Source: an uncultured Tateyamaria sp. (lineage in GTDB: Bacteria; Pseudomonadota; Alphaproteobacteria; Rhodobacterales; Rhodobacteraceae). Taken from it: a stretch of DNA of 64,000 nt. The position numbers and the translations under genes were made by a program. The stretch covers positions 124,001 to 188,000 of the forward strand of contig NZ_CANLAG010000005.1 in NCBI RefSeq assembly GCF_947488715.1, in the 5' to 3' direction. Positions 16,695-25,374 of the stretch are shown piece after piece; position 1 is the first letter of the stretch, and every line of letters starts with the position of its first letter. The notes below the pieces were generated by a model. It saw only the letters and a program-made list of their open reading frames with translations. It searched no databases and was not told the origin of the DNA.

Positions 16695-19600
16695 ATGACC
16701 AAAGCCGAAACCGCGTTTCCGACCTATCAACTGGCCGATCGCTATACGCGTAGCGAAGGGCGCGTGTTTCTCACCGGAACACAGGCACTGGTGCGCATCA
16801 TGCTCGATCAGGCGCGTCGCGACCGGCAGGCCGGGCGGAACACGGGCGGCTTTGTGTCGGGTTATCGCGGCTCACCTTTGGGCGCGCTGGACCTCGAGCT
16901 GTGGCGCGCGCGCAAGGCCACCGAGGCCGCCAATATCACCTTTATGCCCGCCGTGAACGAAGACCTCGGTGCCACCGCTGTCCTGGGCGCGCAGCAGGCC
17001 GTTTTGGACCCCGCGTGCCAACACGATGGCATCTTTTCCATGTGGTACGGCAAGGGGCCGGGCGTCGATCGGTCCGGGGATGCACTGAAACACGGCAACG
17101 CCTATGGCGCGTCGCCGCTGGGGGGCGTGCTGGTTGTGGCAGGGGACGACCACGGCTGCGTGTCTTCGTCCATGCCGCACCAATCCGATGTGGCGTTTAT
17201 GGCGTGGTTCATGCCCACGCTGAACCCTGCGTCAGTCGGCGAATACCTGACCTTCGGGGCTTATGGCCTCGCGCTCAGCCGGTTCTCAGGCACATGGGTC
17301 GGGTTCAAGGCGATCTCTGAAACCGTCGAAAGCGGCGCATCGATCGAACTGCCCCCCGACCCGGTGTTTGCCCAGCCAGACTACACCGCGCCACCCGGCG
17401 GGTTGCACATCCGGCCCTCTGACCTGCCTAGCCCAGACATCGAAACCCGGATCCAGCACAAACTGGACGCCGTGCGCGCCTTTGTCGAAGCGAACCCGAT
17501 TGACCGGCCCGAATACAACGTCTCGGATGCACAGTTCGGCTTTGTCACCACGGGCAAGGCGCATCTGGATCTGCTTGAGGCGCTGCGCCTTCTGGGTCTG
17601 GATGCACAGACGTGTCACCGCCACGGCGTCGACATCTACAAGGTCGGCATGGTCTGGCCGCTGGCCCGCCGTGACGCGCGCGCCTTTGTGCGCGGCAAGA
17701 CCGAGATCATGGTGATCGAAGAGAAACGCGGGATCATCGAAAGCCAGTTGAAAGAGGCGTTCTATGACCTGCCGCGCGACATACCTGACCGTATGGTGGG
17801 CAAGTATGATGAGACCGGCACGCCCCTTGTCCCATGGACGGGCGAGCTGTCGCCGCTGAAGCTCGCGCCCTTGATCGCGGCGCGTTTGCATCCCTTCATG
17901 CCAGAGGCCGATCTGCCCGCCAAGGCGCGCGCGCTCGTCCGTCCGCCCCAGTTGCTGAACGTGACCGGTGCCACACGCACACCGTTTTTCTGTTCGGGAT
18001 GTCCGCACAACACATCGACCAAAGTGCCAGAGGGGTCGCGCGCGGCCAGCGGTATCGGCTGTCACGTCATGGCGTCGTGGATGGACCGCGAAACGGGCGG
18101 ATATGCCCAGATGGGCGGCGAGGGTGTGCCGTGGGCTGCGGCCTCGCGGTTCACGGGCGGGGGCCACATCTTTCAAAACCTGGGCGAGGGGACATGGTAT
18201 CACTCCGGCTCGCTCGCCGTGCGCCAGGCCGTCGCGGCGGGGGCCAACATCACGTACAAGGTGCTGTTCAATGACGCGGTTGCCATGACGGGCGGCCAGC
18301 CGGTCGACGGCCCCGTCAGCGTCCCGTCCATTGCCTGGTCCAGCCATGCCGAAGGGGTCGCGCGCATCGCGCTTGTGTCCGATGACGTGGCCAAGTTTGA
18401 CCGCGCGGCCCTGCCACCCGGCACCACCTTTCACAACCGCGACGCGCTGGACACGGTTCAACGCAGCTTGCGCGACGTGCCGGGCGTCACCGTGCTGATC
18501 TACGAACAGACCTGCGCCACGGAAAAACGCCGCCGCCGCAAACGAGGCACGCTGCCCCCGGTGACGCGCTTTGCCGTGATCAACCCTGACGTCTGTGAGG
18601 GATGCGGCGACTGTTCGGTCCAAAGCAATTGCCTCAGCGTTGAACCCTTGGACACACCGCTGGGCCGCAAGCGGCGCATCAACCAATCCAGTTGCAACGC
18701 GGACATGTCCTGTCTGTCCGGCTTCTGCCCCAGCTTTGTCACGGTCGAGGGCGGCACCCGCGCCGCCGCGCACCCTGAGATGATCGATGTACCGGCTCGA
18801 CTGCGCGCTGTACCCGCCCCGGAATTGCCGTCGCTGGATAATCCATTTGACCTGCTGGTGACGGGGGTGGGCGGCACTGGCGTGGTGACTGTCGGTGCGC
18901 TGGTCACAATGGCCGCACATCTCGAAGGACGCGGCGCATCAGTGTTGGATTTCACCGGCTTTGCCCAGAAATTTGGCACTGTCCTCAGCTATATCCGTCT
19001 CGGACAGACACCCGGCGCGCTGCACCAGGTACGGATCGAAGAGGGGGCGGCCGACGCGGTGATTGGATGTGACCCGGTGGTGTCCTCCTCCCCCAAGGCC
19101 TCCGCGCACTATCATCCGGGCACGCGCATGGTGCTGAACCGGGCCGAGATGCCGACGGGGGATCTGGTGCTGCACCGTGATGCCGATCTGCGCATCGACG
19201 ACAGAGAGATGGCGATCCGCGATGTCATAGGCGCGGCCAACCTCGCTGCCTTTGACGCCAACGCGCTGGCCGAACGGATCATGGGCGATAGCGTTTTTGC
19301 CAATGTGATGCTGCTGGGTGCTGCGTGGCAGCGCGGGATGGTGCCGGTCAGCGAAATGGCGATCAAGCAGGCGATCACACTGAACGCTGTGGCCATTGAA
19401 CAGAACATGCGTGCCTTTGACATCGGACGCATCTGGGCGCACGACCCCACGTCTTTCGATGTGGGTGATGTCCCGACCCGGCCACGCACCGCCGCCGACA
19501 TCATTGCCCATCGCAGCGTCCTGTTGACCGACTACCAAAACGCCGCCTACGCCGCGCGCTATCGCGATATCCTGCGGCGATACACGTCCGGTTTCGCGCC

Positions 19601-20099
19601 GGAGGATCAGGCGCTTGCCGCCCGCGCGCTCTATAAACTGATGGCTTACAAGGACGAATACGAAGTCGCGCGCCTGCACGCCAGCCCGGCCTTTGCCAAG
19701 GACCTGTCCCGTCAGTTCGACGGCGCGTTTGCGGTGCACCACCACCTTGCACCCCCGTTTCTGTCCTGGCGCAAGGACGCGCAGGGCAGGCCGCAAAAAC
19801 GGGCATTCGGTGCATGGATGGGGCGGGTCATGCGGGTTCTGGCCCGCGCCAAAGCGTTGCGCGGCACATGGGCCGACCCGTTTGGATATACCCGCGAACG
19901 GCGCGAAGAGCGCGCGTTGATCGCGTGGTACGTCGCAGGTCTGGAACGGTTGGCCGGAGGTATTGTCGATCCTGAGGCCGCTCAGGTTTTTCTGGCCGCT
20001 CCGCTCGAATTTCGAGGCTTTGGCCCGGTCAAGGCAGACGCGATTGCGCGGCACAAGCCCGAGGCCGATGCCGCGCTAGAACGTGCTAGTAGTCGCTGA
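16695..20099 (+). CDS. Indolepyruvate:ferredoxin oxidoreductase, fused alpha-beta subunits
   Basis: A 1134-residue fusion of IorA-like and IorB-like parts. The N-terminal half has the pyruvate-ferredoxin-oxidoreductase fold (GFVSGYRGSPLGALD) and a TPP region (GIGCHVMASWMDR, then GGEGVPWAAASRF). Cysteine clusters follow near residues 634-680 (CEGCGDC, then CNADMSCLSGFCPS) for Fe-S clusters. The gamma-type domain starts near GVGGTGVVTVG. It oxidatively decarboxylates aryl-pyruvates to aryl-acetyl-CoA with ferredoxin. The fused form is usual in aerobic proteobacteria. It overlaps the convergent isomerase gene by 14 nt. Confidence 0.92.
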   Translation: MTKAETAFPTYQLADRYTRSEGRVFLTGTQALVRIMLDQARRDRQAGRNTGGFVSGYRGSPLGALDLELWRARKATEAANITFMPAVNEDLGATAVLGAQQAVLDPACQHDGIFSMWYGKGPGVDRSGDALKHGNAYGASPLGGVLVVAGDDHGCVSSSMPHQSDVAFMAWFMPTLNPASVGEYLTFGAYGLALSRFSGTWVGFKAISETVESGASIELPPDPVFAQPDYTAPPGGLHIRPSDLPSPDIETRIQHKLDAVRAFVEANPIDRPEYNVSDAQFGFVTTGKAHLDLLEALRLLGLDAQTCHRHGVDIYKVGMVWPLARRDARAFVRGKTEIMVIEEKRGIIESQLKEAFYDLPRDIPDRMVGKYDETGTPLVPWTGELSPLKLAPLIAARLHPFMPEADLPAKARALVRPPQLLNVTGATRTPFFCSGCPHNTSTKVPEGSRAASGIGCHVMASWMDRETGGYAQMGGEGVPWAAASRFTGGGHIFQNLGEGTWYHSGSLAVRQAVAAGANITYKVLFNDAVAMTGGQPVDGPVSVPSIAWSSHAEGVARIALVSDDVAKFDRAALPPGTTFHNRDALDTVQRSLRDVPGVTVLIYEQTCATEKRRRRKRGTLPPVTRFAVINPDVCEGCGDCSVQSNCLSVEPLDTPLGRKRRINQSSCNADMSCLSGFCPSFVTVEGGTRAAAHPEMIDVPARLRAVPAPELPSLDNPFDLLVTGVGGTGVVTVGALVTMAAHLEGRGASVLDFTGFAQKFGTVLSYIRLGQTPGALHQVRIEEGAADAVIGCDPVVSSSPKASAHYHPGTRMVLNRAEMPTGDLVLHRDADLRIDDREMAIRDVIGAANLAAFDANALAERIMGDSVFANVMLLGAAWQRGMVPVSEMAIKQAITLNAVAIEQNMRAFDIGRIWAHDPTSFDVGDVPTRPRTAADIIAHRSVLLTDYQNAAYAARYRDILRRYTSGFAPEDQALAARALYKLMAYKDEYEVARLHASPAFAKDLSRQFDGAFAVHHHLAPPFLSWRKDAQGRPQKRAFGAWMGRVMRVLARAKALRGTWADPFGYTRERREERALIAWYVAGLERLAGGIVDPEAAQVFLAAPLEFRGFGPVKADAIARHKPEADAALERASSR

Positions 20100-20751
20100 C
20101 CAGCAGATGCGTAGGGGCCACGTCCTCTTCGATCGTGGAGAACCGCCCGATGGGTTCGGCAAAGATGTTGTCGGTCAGATCGTCATTGACCGTCGATACT
20201 TCGTGGATCAGGCAATCGCCACCCTCGCCCCAGAACGCGTGCCACGTCGTCGGTGTCAGCGTGACCGATGCCCCAACGGGCAGTTTCAGATGCCCACCGG
20301 CGGGCAGGGTGACGGGCACCCCGTCGGTCAGCACGTGCACGTCCGCCTTGCGGTCGATCTGCCCCTCGGCGTCGCAGGTAAAGAGCTCGAGCACCAGCGT
20401 GGCACCGCCACGGTTGATGATGTCCTCGGTCTTGAGAACGTGCCGGTGCATCGGCGACAGCTGATCCTGCCGCGAAATCATCAGCTTTTCTGCATAGAGC
20501 ATCGCGCCCTGCTGGCCCATCTCGGTCAGGTCGCCGTTGCGCATGGTAAAGAGGAACAGGCCCATCTCGTCGAACCGGCCCTGGCCGTAATCGGTGATGT
20601 CCCAGCCAAGGTTGCGGTCGCGGATGTGGGCGGCCTTGTCGCTGCGCATTTCGTCGGGCGACCAGGTGCCAAAGGGCGGCACGGTCCAACCGTGTTTGGC
20701 AAAGAAGTCGGCACCATCTGCGAGGATGTCATTTACGCGGGATCGTTTCAT
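20086..20751 (-). CDS. D-lyxose ketol-isomerase family protein
   Basis: A 221-residue cupin-fold protein of the D-lyxose isomerase (DUF1498) family. The metal-site region HRHVLKTEDIINRGG is visible, with a later HAFWGEGGDCLIHEVS segment. Family members interconvert D-lyxose and D-xylulose and often D-mannose and D-fructose. It is last in the frc operon, 4 nt after the fructokinase, and mannose-to-fructose conversion would fit a transporter that takes fructose and mannose. That role is inference. Confidence 0.8.
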   Translation of the reverse strand: MKRSRVNDILADGADFFAKHGWTVPPFGTWSPDEMRSDKAAHIRDRNLGWDITDYGQGRFDEMGLFLFTMRNGDLTEMGQQGAMLYAEKLMISRQDQLSPMHRHVLKTEDIINRGGATLVLELFTCDAEGQIDRKADVHVLTDGVPVTLPAGGHLKLPVGASVTLTPTTWHAFWGEGGDCLIHEVSTVNDDLTDNIFAEPIGRFSTIEEDVAPTHLLVSDY

Positions 20752-20755
20752 CGGA

Positions 20756-21670
20756 TCAGTCCAGTTCGTTGGCCCAGGGCGGGTTCGCCCCGGCGCGGGA
20801 TACGGTCACAGCCGCCGCACGGGCGGCAAGGTTCAGCATGTCGGTCAGCACGGCCTCAGACAGCGTCGGGATCGCGGCGGGCGACAGCGCGCCCGCGTTG
20901 CGCAGCGCGGCGAGGCAACCGGCGTTGAAGGTGTCGCCTGCGCCGACCGTGTCGACGACCTCGACCCGTTTGGCGGGCACGCGGACGGTGGCGCCGCCCT
21001 TGACCAGCGCGGTGGCCCCCGCGCTGCCTTCGGTCAGCAGCAGCATCTTGGGACCCATCGCCAACAGGGCCTCGCTTTTGGCGGCCAGATCGCCTTCGGG
21101 GATCAGCCAGCTTATGTCGTCATCGGACAGTTTCACGATGTCCGCACGCCCGATCAACCGCTCCAGCCGGGCGCGGTACGCGGCCTGATCGGTGGCAAAT
21201 CCGGGGCGGATATTCGGGTCTGCCATCACCAGCGTGCTGGCCGGAACCCCCAGCGCCATATTGGTTAGGCTGTCGGCCACGGGCAGGTTGCACAGGCTGA
21301 TCCCGCCAAAGAACACCGCCTCTGTCCCCGCGGGGACAGTGGGCAGATCGGCGGGAGCAATCGCGCTTGTCGCGGTCTCGGTGTCGTAGAAACTGTAGGT
21401 CGCGTTGCCGCCATCAAGGTGGACAAAGGCCAGCGTCGTGTTGCGGTTGCTGCGCACGGCGTGGCTGGTGTCGACATGGCTGGTGGTCAGGTGCGCGTCG
21501 ATCATGTGGCCGAACGGATCCGACGACAGGCCGGTCACCAGCCCGGTGGGCACATCCAGACGCCCCAGCGCCACGGCGGTGTTCAGAACTGCGCCCCCCA
21601 CATGGGGCACATAGGCCCCGTCGGCATTGGGGATCATGTCGATCAGGGCCTCGCCCGCGCACAGGATCAT
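20756..21670 (-). CDS. PfkB-family carbohydrate kinase, probable fructokinase
   Basis: 304 residues from the ATG that overlaps the frcK stop (ATGA); an in-frame ATG six codons upstream lies inside frcK. The family signs are the glycine-rich N-terminal region (HVGGAVLNTAVALGRL) and the C-terminal DTVGAGDTFNAG with the catalytic Asp. It probably turns imported fructose into fructose 6-phosphate. The context (frcBCAK upstream, isomerase downstream) supports fructokinase over ribokinase. Confidence 0.85.
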   Translation of the reverse strand: MILCAGEALIDMIPNADGAYVPHVGGAVLNTAVALGRLDVPTGLVTGLSSDPFGHMIDAHLTTSHVDTSHAVRSNRNTTLAFVHLDGGNATYSFYDTETATSAIAPADLPTVPAGTEAVFFGGISLCNLPVADSLTNMALGVPASTLVMADPNIRPGFATDQAAYRARLERLIGRADIVKLSDDDISWLIPEGDLAAKSEALLAMGPKMLLLTEGSAGATALVKGGATVRVPAKRVEVVDTVGAGDTFNAGCLAALRNAGALSPAAIPTLSEAVLTDMLNLAARAAAVTVSRAGANPPWANELD

Positions 21671-22284
21671 AAAGGTGTCTCCGTCCATGTGATGTCGGCC
21701 GGAGCCGAGTGTGTCAGTACCGTGGTGATATTCGGCACGTCGTTGGTGTCAATCCATGCTTGCGCGTTTGGCTTGCCATGTTCGGCCCAGCGGGCCCTGA
21801 GCCGGTCGACCAGAACTTCCATCGGGGGATGCAGAGCGAGGGAGAACGTCCAGTGGGCGCGCAGGCGGTTCCAGGGTACCGCATCGAGCAGCAGGTAATT
21901 GCCCTCGACCACCACGGTCGTGCAGGACGCGGGCACGCGGCCCGCGCCGGCGATGGCAATCTCGCGCGTGCGGTCAAAGATCGGAAAGACGACCGGGCCG
22001 TCGGATTGCAGGGCGGCGATCATGCGCGCGAACCCGTCCGCGTCAAAGGTATTGGGTGCGCCCTTGCGGCTTTGGGTGCCGTCGATGCGCAGCAGCCGGT
22101 CATCGAGGTGAAAGCCGTCCATGGGCACCACGACCGACGGCTCGCCCGTCGCCGTCAGGCGCGCAGCGATGGTTGCGGCAAGTGTGCTTTTGCCGCTGGC
22201 GGGCGGCCCCGCCACGGCCACGAGACGCCGGTGTGGCGTCGGGGGCCGGTCGAGGATCTGCGCACAGATCTGGTCGAGCGTCAT
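21667..22284 (-). CDS. frcK: FrcK-like P-loop kinase
   Basis: A 205-residue nucleoside/pantothenate-kinase-like protein. The Walker A loop GPPASGKST is near residues 26-34, followed by PMDGFHLDD and VVVEGNYLLLD. A gene of this type closes the frcBCAK operon of Sinorhizobium, where its substrate is not settled. The ATG lies 1 nt after the frcA stop and the stop overlaps the fructokinase start. Confidence 0.8.
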   Translation of the reverse strand: MTLDQICAQILDRPPTPHRRLVAVAGPPASGKSTLAATIAARLTATGEPSVVVPMDGFHLDDRLLRIDGTQSRKGAPNTFDADGFARMIAALQSDGPVVFPIFDRTREIAIAGAGRVPASCTTVVVEGNYLLLDAVPWNRLRAHWTFSLALHPPMEVLVDRLRARWAEHGKPNAQAWIDTNDVPNITTVLTHSAPADITWTETPL

Positions 22285-22285
22285 A

Positions 22286-23053
22286 TCAGGCCGCCATCTC
22301 CGGCTCTGCCGCGCCGGTCATATAGGCGACGGCGTCGGACATCGAATGTTCTTTGGGGTCGATCACGCAGAGCCGTTTGCCCAGCCGGTGCACGTGGATG
22401 CGGTCGGCGATCTCGAACACGTGGGGCATGTTGTGGCTGATCAGGATGATGGGAATGCCGCGCGCGCGCACGTCCTGGATCAGCTCCAGCACCTTGCGGC
22501 TTTCCTTGACGCCCAGGGCCGCGGTAGGTTCATCCAGGATCACGACCTTGGACCCGAACGCCGCGGCACGCGCCACGGCGACGCCCTGACGTTGCCCACC
22601 CGACAAGGACTCCACCGCCTGATTGATGTTCTGGATGGTGGCGAGGCCCAGTTCGTTCAGCTTTTCGCGGGCGAATGCCTCCATCGCGGATTTGTCGAGA
22701 CGGCGGAACACCTTGCCCATCAGACCCGGTTTGCGGATCTCGCGACCCATGAACATGTTGTCGGCGATGGACAGGGCGGGGGACATGGCCAGCTGTTGAT
22801 AGACCGTTTCGATCCCTTCGGCGCGGGCGTCGATGGGCGAGCGGAAGTTGACCTCGCGCCCCTCGAGCCAGACTTGCCCCTCGTCCGGGACAACTGCGCC
22901 CGACACCGCCTTGATCATCGAGGATTTGCCCGCGCCGTTGTCGCCGATCACGGCGAGGATTTCGCCGGGCATCAGGTCAAAGTCGGCGTGGTCCAGTGCG
23001 GTCACTTTGCCATAGCGTTTGACGAGGCCGCGTGCCTTGAGGATGGGTTCCAT
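22286..23053 (-). CDS. frcA: Fructose ABC transporter ATP-binding protein
   Basis: A 255-residue single ABC domain: Walker A GDNGAGKSS (about 38-46), signature LSGGQRQG, Walker B VVILDEPTAALG and switch His in LISHNMPHV. It is half the size of RbsA/XylA-type ATPases because it has one cassette, as FrcA does. The ATG shares one base with the frcC stop (TAATG), fixing the start. It powers uptake of fructose and possibly mannose or ribose. Confidence 0.9.
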   Translation of the reverse strand: MEPILKARGLVKRYGKVTALDHADFDLMPGEILAVIGDNGAGKSSMIKAVSGAVVPDEGQVWLEGREVNFRSPIDARAEGIETVYQQLAMSPALSIADNMFMGREIRKPGLMGKVFRRLDKSAMEAFAREKLNELGLATIQNINQAVESLSGGQRQGVAVARAAAFGSKVVILDEPTAALGVKESRKVLELIQDVRARGIPIILISHNMPHVFEIADRIHVHRLGKRLCVIDPKEHSMSDAVAYMTGAAEPEMAA

Positions 23054-24120
23054 TACGCGCTCACTTTCCGGATCCATTGATCCACGGCGACGGCTGCGAT
23101 GATCAGCACGCCGATCAACATGAAGGTCCATTGCGGGTCGGCCCCGGCCATGCGCAGGCCCAGTTCGAACACGCCCACGATCAGCGCCCCAAAGAGCGCC
23201 CCGGCAATCGAGCCGCGCCCGCCAAAGAGCGAGATGCCCCCGATCACCACGGCGGTGATGGACTGGATGTTGCCGATCACACCGGTCGTGGCGGACGGAG
23301 AGATGGAGCCAAAGCGCCCGATCATCACCCAGCCTGCCAGTGCGCAGATGAAACCGGCGGTCATGTAGACGGTCATGTAGGTCTTGTGCACGTCTACGCC
23401 CGACAGCTCTGCCGCCTCCGGGTCGTCGCCCACGGCATAGACATGCCGCCCCCACGCGGTTGATCGCAGCACATAGGCCAGCCCGACAAAGAGGCCGATC
23501 ATCACCACGACGCCAAAGGTGAACGTGGCGCCGCCGAACTGGATCTTGGTGCCGAGGAATTGCAGGAACGCGGCCTCGGCCTCGATGTCCTGGGACCGGA
23601 TGGTTTCGTTTTCGGAATAGAGGTAATTCGCGGCGAGCACGATCTGCCACATGCCCAGCGTCACGATGAAGGGGGGCAGTTTCATGCGGCTGACCAGCCA
23701 GCCGCTGATGGCGCCCAGTGCGGTGCCGACGGTCAGGCCGATGGCCACGGACACGGCCGGTGGCACGCCGTATTGGAACGTGGCCTTGCCCATCACCACG
23801 GTGCACAGCACGGCAATCGCGCCCACGCTGAGGTCGATGCCCGCGGTCAGGATGATCAGCGTCTGTGCGGCGGCCAGCACGCCCACGATCTGCACCTGTT
23901 GCAGGATCAGTGTCAGCGCGAAGGGCGAAAAGAAGCGCGATCCCAGCAGGATGCCAAAGAGGGCAATCGAGAAGAGCAGGACCGTCAGCGGCACCAGCGA
24001 CGGTGTCTGGTGCAGGGTGTGTTGCAGGCGGCCAACAAGGCCTTTGCGCGTGTCTTCGAACTCCGCGACCTTGGCGTCGGCGGTCGAGACGGCGGATTCG
24101 TAATTGTCGGATGGGGACAT
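23053..24120 (-). CDS. frcC: Fructose ABC transporter permease
   Basis: A 355-residue RbsC-like inner-membrane permease with eight to ten hydrophobic helices. AGIDLSVGAIAVL and the TAVVIGGISLFGGRGSIAGALFGAL loop are hallmarks of CUT2 sugar permeases. The hydrophilic first 40 residues are cytoplasmic. It lies 83 nt after frcB, with a strong hairpin between, and overlaps frcA by 1 nt. Confidence 0.92.
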   Translation of the reverse strand: MSPSDNYESAVSTADAKVAEFEDTRKGLVGRLQHTLHQTPSLVPLTVLLFSIALFGILLGSRFFSPFALTLILQQVQIVGVLAAAQTLIILTAGIDLSVGAIAVLCTVVMGKATFQYGVPPAVSVAIGLTVGTALGAISGWLVSRMKLPPFIVTLGMWQIVLAANYLYSENETIRSQDIEAEAAFLQFLGTKIQFGGATFTFGVVVMIGLFVGLAYVLRSTAWGRHVYAVGDDPEAAELSGVDVHKTYMTVYMTAGFICALAGWVMIGRFGSISPSATTGVIGNIQSITAVVIGGISLFGGRGSIAGALFGALIVGVFELGLRMAGADPQWTFMLIGVLIIAAVAVDQWIRKVSA

Positions 24121-24144
24121 GGGGTGGCGTTTCCTCGGGCAAGA

Positions 24145-24173
24145 CGGGGGGCAGGCGTGATGCCCGCCCCCCG
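24145..24173 (-). other. Strong stem-loop between frcB and frcC
   Basis: CGGGGGGC paired with GCCCCCCG (24145-24152 and 24166-24173), with a further GGC/GCC pairing inside and no T-run. It sits just after the binding-protein gene, where such hairpins commonly stabilise the upstream message and reduce read-through, so that binding protein exceeds permease. Confidence 0.6.
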
Positions 24174-24203
24174 AAGCGTTAGGTCAGGTATGCTGCGGCG
24201 GGA

Positions 24204-25223
24204 TCAGCCCCAGCAGAGGTCCTTGCCTTCGGCGACCGAGATGCTGTCCACACCGTCAGCGGGCTTGTCCGTGACCAGGGCGACGCCAGTGTCAAAGAAC
24301 GCCTTGCCATCTGTCGCGGCAGGCTTGGTGCCGTCCTTGGCCCATGCGGCAATCGCCTCGATGCCCAGTGACGCCATCAGAAGCGGGTATTGCTGCGATG
24401 TGGCGCCGATCACACCGTCGGCCACGTTCTGCACGCCGGGGCAACCGCCATCGACGGACACGATCAGCACGTCATTTTCGCGGCCAATCGCCTTGAGCGC
24501 CTCATAGGCACCGGCAGCGGCGGGTTCGTTGATGGTGTAGACTACGTTGATGAACGGATCCTTGGCCAGCAGGTTCTCCATCGCGCGGCGGCCGCCTTCT
24601 TCGTTGCCGGCGGTCACGTCATTGCCGACGATGCGGGCGTCGGTTTCGTCACCCCATTTGTTCGGATCACCCACGTCGATGCCAAAGCCAGTCAGGAAGC
24701 CCTGATCGCGCAGCACGCCCACGGTGGGCTGGCTGATGGCCAGGTCAAGCATGCCGATCTTGGCATCCGCTGCGGCGTCACCCAGCGAGGCGGCGGCCCA
24801 TGCACCAATTAGTTCACCGGCGAGGAAGTTGTCCGTTGCGAACGTCATATCAGCCGCGTCAATCGGTTCCAGCGGCGTGTCGAGCGCGATGACCAACAGG
24901 CCCGCGTCGCGCGCCTGCTGAACAACCGGCACGATGGAGGCGGTGTCGGATGCGGTCAGCAGGATGCCCTTGGCCCCGTTGGCGATGCAGGTTTCAATCG
25001 CCTGCACCTGCGTTTCGTGGTCGCCGTCCACCTTGCCCGCATAAGAACTGAGGTTCACGCCCAGCTCTTCGGCCTTGGCGGTCGCACCTTCGCGCATCTT
25101 CACAAAGAACGGGTTCGTATCCGTTTTGGTAATCAGGCAGGCGGAAACGCCGTGACCATCCGCAAATGCGGCCCCTGCCATGGCTGTCATCGCGCAAGCA
25201 GTGCTCAAAAGTAATTTCTTCAT
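24204..25223 (-). CDS. frcB: Fructose ABC transporter substrate-binding protein
   Basis: A 339-residue periplasmic sugar-binding protein. The start is the ATG after GGGAGGACACC; the signal peptide [12 protein letters not shown]... ends near AFA-DGH. The domain is CUT2/ribose-binding-like, with [11 protein letters not shown] near the mature N-terminus and [17 protein letters not shown] later. The order B-C-A-K and the divergent ROK gene match Sinorhizobium frc, so fructose, mannose or ribose are the expected ligands. Confidence 0.9.
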   Translation of the reverse strand: MKKLLLSTACAMTAMAGAAFADGHGVSACLITKTDTNPFFVKMREGATAKAEELGVNLSSYAGKVDGDHETQVQAIETCIANGAKGILLTASDTASIVPVVQQARDAGLLVIALDTPLEPIDAADMTFATDNFLAGELIGAWAAASLGDAAADAKIGMLDLAISQPTVGVLRDQGFLTGFGIDVGDPNKWGDETDARIVGNDVTAGNEEGGRRAMENLLAKDPFINVVYTINEPAAAGAYEALKAIGRENDVLIVSVDGGCPGVQNVADGVIGATSQQYPLLMASLGIEAIAAWAKDGTKPAATDGKAFFDTGVALVTDKPADGVDSISVAEGKDLCWG

Positions 25224-25308
25224 GGTGTCCTCCCAAAAAAGTGGTCGCCCCGAACGTGTACGTCCGGAAGCAACTGCCCTAAGGGAAACGCGATTCTGTG
25301 AGACTGTC

Positions 25309-25337
25309 AATTAATAATTCAACTTGATTTATTAATT
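25309..25337. promoter_or_regulatory. Probable FrcR operator
   Basis: Perfect 9-bp inverted repeat AATTAATAA-N11-TTATTAATT in the frcB-frcR divergent gap, about 85 nt from frcB and 38 nt from frcR. Such AT-rich spaced arms fit ROK repressors, and the site is placed to control both genes. Confidence 0.62.
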
Positions 25338-25374
25338 ACCGTTCACCAAGATCGAGTGCGGAGGAATGTGTCTT

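Noticed and set aside
22286-24142. One long frame covering frcA and most of frcC
   Set aside because: Only the part from 23053 encodes the ATPase; the upstream part is an out-of-frame reading of frcC, whose permease motifs are clear in the other frame.
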